Source: CAZSNT01 sp964607765 (GTDB lineage Bacteria > Verrucomicrobiota > Lentisphaeria > Oligosphaerales > JABHEG01). From it: a DNA stretch of 57,728 bases. The stretch covers positions 1-57,728 of the forward strand of contig CAZSNT010000045.1 of the NCBI GenBank assembly GCA_964607765.1, read 5' to 3'. This document shows positions 23,249 through 31,152 of the stretch, in pieces. The stretch's first letter is position 1. Each line of letters begins with the position of its first letter. Below the pieces are notes generated by a model, which did not search any database, was not told the DNA's origin, and saw only the letters and a list, made by a program, of their open reading frames with translations. The position numbers and the translations under genes are program-made.

Positions 23249-26215
23249 TCACTTCAGTTCGCGTGCAAACCGGTTCAGGAGTGCGGTCGTCTGGTTCTTG
23301 CGTTGTTGGGTCTTCTCGAGCAGTTGCAGAGCCCCCTCGACGTCGCCTTCAGCGTAGAGTTTGGCAACCGTGAACACGTTGGCGTACTCCCCTATCCAAT
23401 CGTCCCCGTGCAGTTTGCGGAGTCGCCGTTCGAGCTCCGCGCGGTCGATCGCCCCCACGAGGTAGGGCACCCACGGGCAACGGGTACCGTCGATCTGCTT
23501 GAGCGTTCTGAGGGGCGACAGGTCCTTGATGACGCAGCCCCCGAGGCTGAGGTAGGTCAGGGGCTTGCCGCGGATCGGCGAGAGGTCGCGTACGGGCGTA
23601 TTCCCGACCGCCAGGTATTCGAGGGGGGCGTCGGCGATAGGCGTCAGATCGGAGACGTAGGAATTGCTGAGCTCGAGACGGCGTACCGGGGCCCCCTCCA
23701 GGAAGCTGATATCCGAGGCGAGACTGAAGTCTAATGCCACGTCCTCCAGCGGCATGCCGCGCAGCACCTCGTACACTTTTGCCCGGCCGACCGAGTAACG
23801 GAAACGGGTCAGTTTCAACCCCTTCAGTGGCGCCAGGTCCCAGACGGCACCGTCCAAGCCGAGGCTGCGCAGCTTTGTCAACGTGCTGACCGCCGAGATA
23901 TCGATGTTTCTGCCCGCGCCGGAGACGGCCAGTTCCTCGATTGGCATGCCGGTCAACGGCGTGAGGTCGGTCACGCGTGTTCGTTCCAGGACGACACGTT
24001 TGAGCTTCATACCGGACAAAGGCGTCAAGTCGCTGACCTTGGAGGCCCCCGCATGCAGTCGCTCGAGCGGCATGCCTTCGAGGGGCGACAGGTCGCCGAC
24101 CCACGTGTTGGCGATGGTCAGATCTCGCAGCGGCATGCCCTGCAACGGGCTCAGATCCCTGACGGTCACATGGTGCAGCTTCACATAAGTCAGCTTCATC
24201 CCGCGCAACGGGGAGAGGTCGCGGACATGGGCACGGTAGAAGTCCACTCCCCGAATGTCGAGGCCGTGGATAGGGTAGATGTGTTTCATCTTTGGGGTGT
24301 CGCCCAGCACCTGAAGACGACTGGTTTCCGTTCCGGCGTTTTCGATGGCGACCTGCAAAGGAGTTCCGTTGATCTCGGTCATCTTCTGGCTGATGCGTTT
24401 GAGACGCTCGCGCAGAAGCAGGTGTTTGGTGTCCTCGAAGAAGCCGCGACACGCAATCCTGGCAGGTATGAACTCCAACAGATGTTCGAGTTCCATAATC
24501 CGGTCTTTCGGCGCGTCCTTCTCTTCCTGCCCGAGGTGCAGCGCCCGTTCGAGCAAGGGCTGGCAGTTCTCGAACCGCCCCGCTGCATACAGCGCCCTGC
24601 CGGCGTCGGCGAGAGTTCGCCAGTCATCGATGGCCTCAAGATTGGTGGCGAGGACTTCAGCCTCTTTGAGAAGCCCTTGTCGCGCCCGGGCGTTGGCCAG
24701 CGCCGCCCTGATCTGCGGTTGTTCCCCGCCGCGGGCGCTCAACGCTCTGGCCAGGTGGCGTTCGGCCGTCTCGACATCATTCCGGATTGCAGCCAGGCTG
24801 CCGAGGGCGAAGTAGCCCCATGGGCCGTCGGGGGCGACCTCAACGGCGTCTTCAGCGCGCCGGTCTGCTTCGAGCATGCGGTCGAGCTCAGCAGCTCGGA
24901 CTGCCTGTTCTGCGAACCTCCTGGAGGCGCGCATTGCCGTCTCCCACTGTTCCTGCTGTGCCCGAACGGCGCGGTCACGCTCGGCGAGGATGCGCAGGAT
25001 GGAGAGCGTTCCGATCACAGCAACCACAGCCAGTGCTGCAGCTGCCGAACCTGCCACGGCTTTGTTGCGCCTGATCAGCTTGACCAGGGACTCGAACAAC
25101 GAGTCCTCCTTGGCAGACACAGCTCGACCCTCGAGGAACAGGTTGATGTCGCGTGCCAGGGCTCCGACGCTCTCGTAACGGTCAGTGGGTCGACGGCTCA
25201 TGGCCCTCATGCAGACCGCTGACAGCTCGGGCGCAATCCGCCGGTCAGGACTTCGCAGCTGCGGCGGGATGATCTCGCCCCGGGAGACCTTGAGTAACAC
25301 GGCGCTCGCCGTGCGACCCTCAACAGGCGGTTCCAGAGTCAGGATCCGGTAGAGAATGGCCCCGAGCGAGTAGATGTCCGAGCGTTGGTCGACTTCGTCA
25401 GCTTTCCCGAGCGCTTGCTCAGGGGGCATGTACGTGGGCGTACCGGTCACCGCGCCCTGCATGGTCAGCTGTGCTGTGCCCCGTACAGACGTCACGCTGT
25501 CCCGAGCGTCCGGGGCCGGATCCTGGTCCGATCGACTTTGCTGCTCTCGGTGTTCGTCCGTGAGGACCTTCGCGATGCCCCAGTCCATGACCAGCACTTC
25601 GCCGTAGTCCCCGAGCATGATGTTGTCCGGCTTCAGGTCACGGTGTATGACGTCCCTGGAGTGCGCGAACGCCACGCCGTCGCACACTTTCAGGAAGATG
25701 CTCAGAAGCTCGGTCAGCGTGGGGACCGCATCACCCGGCTTCGCGGCTCTGGCGTCCTTGAGGAGTTCCCCGAGTGACCGCCCTCGGACCAGCTTCATCG
25801 AGAAGAACAGGTTCCCGGCGGCGTCCTGCCCCAGTTCGTGTACCGGGACGATGTTGGGGTGCTCGAGCTGACCCGTGATCTGTGCTTCCTCGAGAAACCT
25901 GAGTCGATCGGTGTCATCCCCGGCGATCCCCGGATGCATGACCTTGACAGCCAGGTGGCGGCCGAGTGCGTTGTCTGCACACCGCAGAATCGATCCCATC
26001 CCGCCGCGGGCTAACTCCCCCTCCCGCCCATAGCTGGCGAAGGCCTGGGAACGTGCCTGCAGCAATGCGACGAACTCGTCGGACGTGTAGCGGCCCGGAC
26101 CAAGAAGAGGGGTCCCGCAATAGGGGCAAACCGTTTCCCTGCCGTCGGCGTCGGCATCGTCAACCTGCAACGTCCGGCCGCAGAGAGCGTTTGGGCACGT
26201 GCACTCGAACGACAC
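23249..26215 (-). CDS. Transmembrane Ser/Thr protein kinase with zinc ribbon and LRR sensor domain
   Basis: This 988-residue kinase has, in order: a zinc-ribbon-like N-terminus (CTCPNALC and CPYC, about 5-35); a Hanks-type kinase domain (about 60-335); a transmembrane helix (about 390-410); a helical, TPR-like segment (about 420-600); and leucine-rich repeats (about 650-900) built on LSPLxGMxLxxLxL. Kinase motifs are ARGGMGS, AVKV with the catalytic Lys, HRDLKPDN, DWG in place of DFG, and MPPE. The catalytic set looks complete. It probably senses an extracytoplasmic signal through its LRRs. The start is GTG 26215, with GGGAGG about 10 bases upstream. The target is unknown. Confidence 0.88.
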   Translation of the reverse strand: MSFECTCPNALCGRTLQVDDADADGRETVCPYCGTPLLGPGRYTSDEFVALLQARSQAFASYGREGELARGGMGSILRCADNALGRHLAVKVMHPGIAGDDTDRLRFLEEAQITGQLEHPNIVPVHELGQDAAGNLFFSMKLVRGRSLGELLKDARAAKPGDAVPTLTELLSIFLKVCDGVAFAHSRDVIHRDLKPDNIMLGDYGEVLVMDWGIAKVLTDEHREQQSRSDQDPAPDARDSVTSVRGTAQLTMQGAVTGTPTYMPPEQALGKADEVDQRSDIYSLGAILYRILTLEPPVEGRTASAVLLKVSRGEIIPPQLRSPDRRIAPELSAVCMRAMSRRPTDRYESVGALARDINLFLEGRAVSAKEDSLFESLVKLIRRNKAVAGSAAAALAVVAVIGTLSILRILAERDRAVRAQQEQWETAMRASRRFAEQAVRAAELDRMLEADRRAEDAVEVAPDGPWGYFALGSLAAIRNDVETAERHLARALSARGGEQPQIRAALANARARQGLLKEAEVLATNLEAIDDWRTLADAGRALYAAGRFENCQPLLERALHLGQEEKDAPKDRIMELEHLLEFIPARIACRGFFEDTKHLLLRERLKRISQKMTEINGTPLQVAIENAGTETSRLQVLGDTPKMKHIYPIHGLDIRGVDFYRAHVRDLSPLRGMKLTYVKLHHVTVRDLSPLQGMPLRDLTIANTWVGDLSPLEGMPLERLHAGASKVSDLTPLSGMKLKRVVLERTRVTDLTPLTGMPIEELAVSGAGRNIDISAVSTLTKLRSLGLDGAVWDLAPLKGLKLTRFRYSVGRAKVYEVLRGMPLEDVALDFSLASDISFLEGAPVRRLELSNSYVSDLTPIADAPLEYLAVGNTPVRDLSPIRGKPLTYLSLGGCVIKDLSPLRTLKQIDGTRCPWVPYLVGAIDRAELERRLRKLHGDDWIGEYANVFTVAKLYAEGDVEGALQLLEKTQQRKNQTTALLNRFARELK

Positions 26216-26616
26216 GGTCTGGCAGCCTCCCGGGTTGACCTCGCACTTCCCCTACTATGCCAATACTCGCCAGGGGATGCAACCAGACCCCGGCGTGAGT
26301 GTCGCCGGGTCCTCCGGGTTGCTTTCTGCGGGTCCTGCTGTAACTCGCTCCGGGTTCAGGCTCCAACGGGAACGGAGTGAGCGCGAACCCACGCGGAAGC
26401 GGCGGAGGCCATCCTGGGCAATGGGGGAGTTGAGAGCAAGAAGGCGAGGAACTGTCACGGCGAGAGCAAGGAGCGACAAGATTGCAGAAAATGCGAATCC
26501 CATGCCGCCCATGCCGCCCATCATCGCTCGCTGTCCGAGCGTGAAATTTGGGAGTGGAAACAGTATGTTGTGTACTTAGCCAGAGTGGGAAGCAACCAGA
26601 GGCATGAGGTGAGAGA
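26216..26616. other. Divergent promoter region between the kinase gene and adk
   Basis: This 401-base non-coding gap separates two start codons that point apart. It is dominated by copy B of the dispersed repeat (26308-26439). The segment 26530-26600 is AT-richer than its surroundings and should carry the promoter of the adk operon. I cannot pick -35/-10 boxes with confidence. Confidence 0.4.
26308..26439. repeat. Dispersed intergenic repeat, copy B
   Basis: This is the partner of copy A at 19661-19795, same orientation, with the core 26330-26439 nearly collinear and only scattered substitutions. It lies in the divergent promoter region of the kinase gene and adk, just as copy A lies between the DJ-1-like gene and the exported-protein gene. 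Confidence 0.7.
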
Positions 26617-27261
26617 ATGAACCTGATTTTTCTCGGACCGCCCGGAGCCGGCAAAGGCACGATCGCCAAGCTCGTGACGGACAAATTCGGCATCATCCAG
26701 ATCTCCACCGGCGACTTATTCCGGGAGAACCTGCGCAACGAGACCGAGATTGGCCTGAAGGCAAAGGGCTACATGGACAGCGGCGAGCTTGTCCCGGACG
26801 CGATCGTGATCGCCATGCTGATCGATCGGATAGCGAGGGATGACTGCGGCGACGGCTTCATTCTGGACGGGTTCCCCAGGACAATCCCGCAGGCCGAAGC
26901 CCTTGCGGCCGATCCGAATGTGACCATCGACCGCGTGGTCAACTTCGTCGTCCCCGACGCAATCGTGGTGCAGCGGCTGAGCGGCCGCCGGATCTGCCCG
27001 GCCTGCGGCGCGATCTATCATGTGACCAACATGCCGCCCAAAGAGTCGGGCGTTTGTGACGCCTGCGGCGCAGCATTGATCCAGCGCGACGACGACAAGG
27101 AAGAGGCAATCCGCCACCGGTTGGTGGTTTACAAGGACCAGACCGAGCCGCTCATCGGTTTCTATCGCGACCGCGGTCTGCTGGCCGACATTGACGCAGC
27201 GCTGCCCGAGCTGGACATGATCGTCGAGCAGACGACTGCTATCCTCCAGACGCTGGGATGA
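26617..27261 (+). CDS. adk: Adenylate kinase
   Basis: Adenylate kinase interconverts ATP plus AMP with two ADP. The 214-residue protein has the P-loop GPPGAGKGT (about 7-15), ISTGDLFRENL (about 29), the DGFPRTIPQAE AMP-site motif (about 84) and a long LID with four zinc-type cysteines (CPAC at about 126, CDAC at about 146). Arg residues of the RRICP and IRHRL segments complete the active site. The ribosome binding site GAGGTGAG precedes the ATG. It is the first gene of a tightly packed operon with acetyl-CoA-metabolising enzymes; AMP made by AMP-forming synthetases would be recycled here. Confidence 0.95.
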   Translation: MNLIFLGPPGAGKGTIAKLVTDKFGIIQISTGDLFRENLRNETEIGLKAKGYMDSGELVPDAIVIAMLIDRIARDDCGDGFILDGFPRTIPQAEALAADPNVTIDRVVNFVVPDAIVVQRLSGRRICPACGAIYHVTNMPPKESGVCDACGAALIQRDDDKEEAIRHRLVVYKDQTEPLIGFYRDRGLLADIDAALPELDMIVEQTTAILQTLG

Positions 27262-27917
27262 CCACGCCGTTCCAAGGACTGCTCCTGCTCGGGCCGACCG
27301 GATCCGGCAAGAGCCCGTTGGGTGATTTGCTCGAGGAACGGGGTGTCTCGGGCCGACGGTGCCTGCACTTTGACTTCGGCGCGAACCTGCGTTCGGCCGC
27401 GGCGGGCCGGGGCGTGGCAGCCGACTTGGATGCGCACGACCTGGAGACCGTCAGCGACGCCCTCGAACACGGACTGCTGCTGGAGAACGAGCGCTTCGCT
27501 GTGGCCGAGAAGATCCTGCGCTCCTTCGCTGCCCGACGCGGGGTGACCGCAGCCGACTACCTGGTATTGAACGGTATGCCGCGGCATGTAGGGCAAGCTG
27601 AAGACGTGTCCCGGCTGGTCGCTGTCGAAGCTGTTGTCTACCTCGAATGCAGCGCCCGCACGGTGTTCGAGCGAATTCGCCTGAACACGGGCGGCGACAG
27701 AACGCGCCGCACAGACGACTCGCCCGACGCCATCGGCAGGAAGTTGGTGCTGTTCGAACGCCGGACGCTGCCGCTGGTACAGCATTACCGCAGCGGCGGC
27801 ACCGCCGTGATCACGATTCCGGTCAGCATCCACACCACCGACGAACAGATTCTGCAACAACTGGAAGGGTCTCCCTGGAATGCGCCCCATCTACGTCAGT
27901 GCCACAGTTCAGGATAG
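27258..27917 (+). CDS. Divergent second adenylate-kinase-like P-loop protein
   Basis: This 219-residue protein keeps the P-loop GPTGSGKS (about 12-19) and a degenerate LNGMPRHVGQAED (about 103) in place of the adenylate-kinase DGFPR segment. A RxxDD-like segment (RRTDDSPDAI, about 154) and an FERRTLPL region follow. It lacks the LID zinc site and the STGDL nucleoside-binding motif, and the conserved Asp of DGFPR is Asn. It may bind nucleotide without normal kinase activity or act on another substrate. It overlaps adk by ATGA, and its tail overlaps the next gene by 38 bases. Duplication from adk is likely. Confidence 0.65.
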   Translation: MTTPFQGLLLLGPTGSGKSPLGDLLEERGVSGRRCLHFDFGANLRSAAAGRGVAADLDAHDLETVSDALEHGLLLENERFAVAEKILRSFAARRGVTAADYLVLNGMPRHVGQAEDVSRLVAVEAVVYLECSARTVFERIRLNTGGDRTRRTDDSPDAIGRKLVLFERRTLPLVQHYRSGGTAVITIPVSIHTTDEQILQQLEGSPWNAPHLRQCHSSG

Positions 27918-28965
27918 CGGCAAGACATCCGTCAGCGTCGGCCTCATGCAGGTGCTGCGTGAGCGTCAGCTCGACCCCGGCTACACGAAGCCGGTGGGCC
28001 AACACTATGTGCCGTACCACAATGAGAAGATCGATGAAGACGCGGTGCTTGTGCACAAGGTCTTCAGCCTGGCCGACGAGCCGGTGTGCCTGAGCCCGAT
28101 CGCCATCGAACGCGGTTTCACGACCCGATTCATCCTCAACCCCGTCGTGGCCCCGCTGGAAGAGCGCATTCGGTCCTGTGCGGATCGACTGCTCGAAGCA
28201 CACGGCATGCTCATTGTCGAGGGCACGGGGCACGCCGGGGTCGGCAGCTGCTTCGGACTGTCCAACGCGCGAGTGGCCGAGTTGCTGGGCGCGAAGGCCG
28301 TGATCGTGACCGGGGGCGGCATTGGCAAGCCGATCGATGAAGTGGCCGTCAGCCTTGCGCTGTTCCGAGACCACAACGTACCGGTGATCGGCGTAATCCT
28401 GAACAAGATCCTGCCCGAGAAATACGACAAGGTCCGGAACACGGTCGCCAAGGGGCTCGAGCACCTCGGGACCCGGCTGATCGGCGCCATCCCGTTCGAC
28501 CCCTCCCTCACCTTCTTCACCATGGCGCAGCTGGCCGAAGAGCTCAAATGCCGTGTGCTGTGGGGCGCGGATGCACTCGGCAACCGCATTGAGAAGACCG
28601 TTGTGGCCGCCATGGAGCCGCACCATGTCGTGCCCTATATTCAGCACAACACGCTGGTCATCGCCCCCGGCGACCGCATTGACAATATCCTGCTCGCCAT
28701 CATGGTCATGGCACGAAGCGATGGGCAGAACGGCGGCATTGTGCTGACAGGCGATATCGAGCCGCACGAGAGCATTGTGCCGCTGCTCGAAAGCAGCGGG
28801 ATTCCGGTGCTGCTCACAAAGGACGACACGTTCACGGTCAGCTCCAAGATCTCGGCACTGGGATTCAAGATCCGGTCCTTTGACAACGACAAAATCGCCA
28901 TGCTGCACCGGTTGGTCGGCGCACACGTGGACACAGACGCAATCCTCGCAGCACTCGCGGACTGA
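27880..28965 (+). CDS. BioD-like P-loop protein with DRTGG domain
   Basis: This 361-residue protein starts with a dethiobiotin-synthetase-like P-loop fold (SATVQDSGKTSVSVGL, about 7-22; GMLIVEGTGHAGVG, about 108; ILNKILPEKYDKV, about 170), followed by a DRTGG regulatory domain (about 205-325). The same two domains form the N-terminal part of long phosphate acetyltransferases (Pta), where they are regulatory, but the catalytic Pta domain is absent here. It sits between the adenylate-kinase pair and acetyl-CoA synthetase. A ligand-sensing regulator of acetyl-CoA metabolism is the likely role, by inference. Confidence 0.75.
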   Translation: MRPIYVSATVQDSGKTSVSVGLMQVLRERQLDPGYTKPVGQHYVPYHNEKIDEDAVLVHKVFSLADEPVCLSPIAIERGFTTRFILNPVVAPLEERIRSCADRLLEAHGMLIVEGTGHAGVGSCFGLSNARVAELLGAKAVIVTGGGIGKPIDEVAVSLALFRDHNVPVIGVILNKILPEKYDKVRNTVAKGLEHLGTRLIGAIPFDPSLTFFTMAQLAEELKCRVLWGADALGNRIEKTVVAAMEPHHVVPYIQHNTLVIAPGDRIDNILLAIMVMARSDGQNGGIVLTGDIEPHESIVPLLESSGIPVLLTKDDTFTVSSKISALGFKIRSFDNDKIAMLHRLVGAHVDTDAILAALAD

Positions 28966-28975
28966 GAAGGTCAGA

Positions 28976-31096
28976 ATGAGTCTCGAACACGTATTCTCGC
29001 CGAAATCCGTGGCTGTGGTCGGCGCGTCCCGCGAGAAGGGGAAGGTCGGTTACGAAGTACTCTCGGCACTGATCGACGGCGGTTTCGAGGGGCGTCTGTT
29101 TGCGGTCAATCCGAAGGCGACACAGGTCCTGGACGTCCCGTGCTTTGCCGATCTGCAGGCCATCGGCGAGGTGCCTGACCTGGTCGTCGTGGTCGTAGCG
29201 GCGAAACTGGTACCGAAGATCGTGCAACAGTGTGCAAGACTCAGGGTCAAGGCCATTGTCATCATCACGTCCGGCTTCCGGGAAGCGGGAAGCGAAGGCG
29301 AAGAGCTCGAGAAATCCGTGGTGCGCATGGCCCAGGCCGTCGACACGCGCATCGTTGGGCCGAACTGCATCGGGGTGATGTCCACGGGCTCGCGCCTGAA
29401 CGCCAGCTTCGCCGGGCCGCTGCCGGAAGCGGGCGGGATCGGCTATTTCTCCCAATCCGGATCACTCCTGGCAGCCATCGTGGACATGGCGCGCGACACC
29501 GGGCTCGGATTCAGCAAGCTGATCAGCGTAGGCAACAAAGCGGATGTGGACGAACTGGACCTGATCCGTCTGCTCGGCGACGACACCGACACCCACGTCA
29601 TCGCCGGCTACCTGGAGACCATTGCGGACGGCGACGCGTTCATTCGCCAGGCCGAGCGGGTCAGCCGGCGCAAACCGATCCTCATCATCAAATCGGGCGT
29701 CACGGAAGCCGGTGCGAGAGCGGCTTCGTCGCACACCGGCCGTCTGGCGGGCACGGAGAGTGCCTACGAATGCGTGTTCGAGCGCGCAGGAGTCATCCGG
29801 TGTGAGTCGATCCGCACGCAGTTCGACTATGCGCGGGCCTTCACCAACCAGCCGCTGCCGAATGGGCCGAACGTCGCCGTGATCGCCAACGCGGGGGGCG
29901 CGGGCATCATGGCGGTGGACGCCATCGATCGCGAGGGGTTGGCACTGGCGCAGTTCACTGAGGAGACACGTGCACGGCTGGCCAGTGAGTTGGCGCGCGC
30001 AGCCAACACCGCCAACCCGATCGATCTGCTCGGGGATGCGCCCGCTGAGCGCTACCGCACCGCGTTACAGGCAGCGCTGGCTGATCCCGGCGTGGACGCC
30101 TGCGTTGTCATGCTCAGCCCGCACGCTACGAGTGACTGCGTGGAGACTGCGGCCACGATCGTGCGGGTCGCTGCCGCGCAGCAGCAACCCAAACCGATCC
30201 TGGCATCGTTTCTGGGCGCGGCCCGGATACGAGAGGCGGTGAACGTGCTCCGCGGCGGTGGGATCCCCCAGTACGATGCCCCGGAGAACGCCGTGGCTGC
30301 GCTCCGGGCCATGGTCCGATACGCACGCTGGCGCAACAGGCCCAAGCGCGTGGTCAAGCTCTTCCCCGTCAATAGGCATCGGGTGGAGCGGGTCGTCGAG
30401 CGACACCTGCGCGCCGGGCAGTGTGAACTGGGCGAGACCGAGGCCAAGGAAATCCTGAGTGCCTACGGGTTCCGGACGCCCCGGGGCACGATCGCCACCT
30501 CCGCGGAACAGGCGGCCGCTGCTGCCAGACAGATCGGCTACCCCGTTGTGCTCAAAGTGTGGTCGCCCGAAATCGTGCACAAGACCGAAGTGGACGGCGT
30601 CAAGACCGGTCTGACCACTGACCAGCAGGTCATGGACGCCTTCGACCTGATGATGGTCCGAGTACCCAGAAAGCGGCCCGGCATCCACATCCCCGGCATC
30701 TTGGTCGAGGAGATGTGCGCGGACGGGACGGAAGTGATTTTGGGCATGAACCGTGACCCGCGCTTCGGGCCGCTCATGATGTTCGGCATGGGCGGGAAGC
30801 TGGTCGAAGTGCTCGAGGACGTCGTGTTCTACCCGGCGCCCCTCACCGCGGACGAGGCCAAAGAGATGTTGATGAGTACGCGTACCTACGAGCTGCTCGC
30901 AGGCGTAGGCAGCGAAGAGGGAGTCGACCTGGACGCCATCGCGGAAGGCCTGCAGCGGCTGTCACAGCTGGTGACCGAGTTCCCGCAGATCCAGGAGATG
31001 GACATCAACCCGTTCGTCGTCGGCCGGGAAGGTACGACCCCCATCGCGGTGGACGCGATGATCAAGCTGGCCGCCCCTTCCGGAAACACGCGGTGA
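28976..31096 (+). CDS. ADP-forming acetyl-CoA synthetase (fused alpha-beta)
   Basis: This 706-residue enzyme joins the CoA-binding domain (VAVVGASREKGKVGYEV, about 13) and a succinyl-CoA-ligase-like domain (GYFSQSGSLLA, about 157) with an ATP-grasp domain (about 475-700; GYPVVLKVWSPEIVHKTEVDG, shown here without its last residue). The phospho-His carrier is expected in SSHTGRLAG (about 246). It makes ATP from acyl-CoA, ADP and phosphate, or runs in reverse. The start is ATG 28976, with GAGAAGG seven bases upstream, 10 bases after the DRTGG gene. An acetyltransferase relative (Pat) shares this fold, but no GNAT domain is fused here. Confidence 0.88.
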   Translation: MSLEHVFSPKSVAVVGASREKGKVGYEVLSALIDGGFEGRLFAVNPKATQVLDVPCFADLQAIGEVPDLVVVVVAAKLVPKIVQQCARLRVKAIVIITSGFREAGSEGEELEKSVVRMAQAVDTRIVGPNCIGVMSTGSRLNASFAGPLPEAGGIGYFSQSGSLLAAIVDMARDTGLGFSKLISVGNKADVDELDLIRLLGDDTDTHVIAGYLETIADGDAFIRQAERVSRRKPILIIKSGVTEAGARAASSHTGRLAGTESAYECVFERAGVIRCESIRTQFDYARAFTNQPLPNGPNVAVIANAGGAGIMAVDAIDREGLALAQFTEETRARLASELARAANTANPIDLLGDAPAERYRTALQAALADPGVDACVVMLSPHATSDCVETAATIVRVAAAQQQPKPILASFLGAARIREAVNVLRGGGIPQYDAPENAVAALRAMVRYARWRNRPKRVVKLFPVNRHRVERVVERHLRAGQCELGETEAKEILSAYGFRTPRGTIATSAEQAAAAARQIGYPVVLKVWSPEIVHKTEVDGVKTGLTTDQQVMDAFDLMMVRVPRKRPGIHIPGILVEEMCADGTEVILGMNRDPRFGPLMMFGMGGKLVEVLEDVVFYPAPLTADEAKEMLMSTRTYELLAGVGSEEGVDLDAIAEGLQRLSQLVTEFPQIQEMDINPFVVGREGTTPIAVDAMIKLAAPSGNTR

Positions 31097-31141
31097 CTCG
31101 TGATTTGTGACTCGTGATTTGTGATCCGAGATTCGTGAGAG
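31093..31141 (+). repeat. Seven phased GTGAYTN heptads
   Basis: Seven consecutive 7-base units are in phase: GTGACTC, GTGATTT, GTGACTC, GTGATTT, GTGATCC, GAGATTC, GTGAGAG. The first contains the TGA stop of the acetyl-CoA synthetase gene (31094-31096). The units are the reverse complement of the RTCAC heptads at 14608-14649 and 46040-46083. The array fills the gap before the next start codon at 31153. Confidence 0.75.
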
Positions 31142-31152
31142 GACACGCCCAG

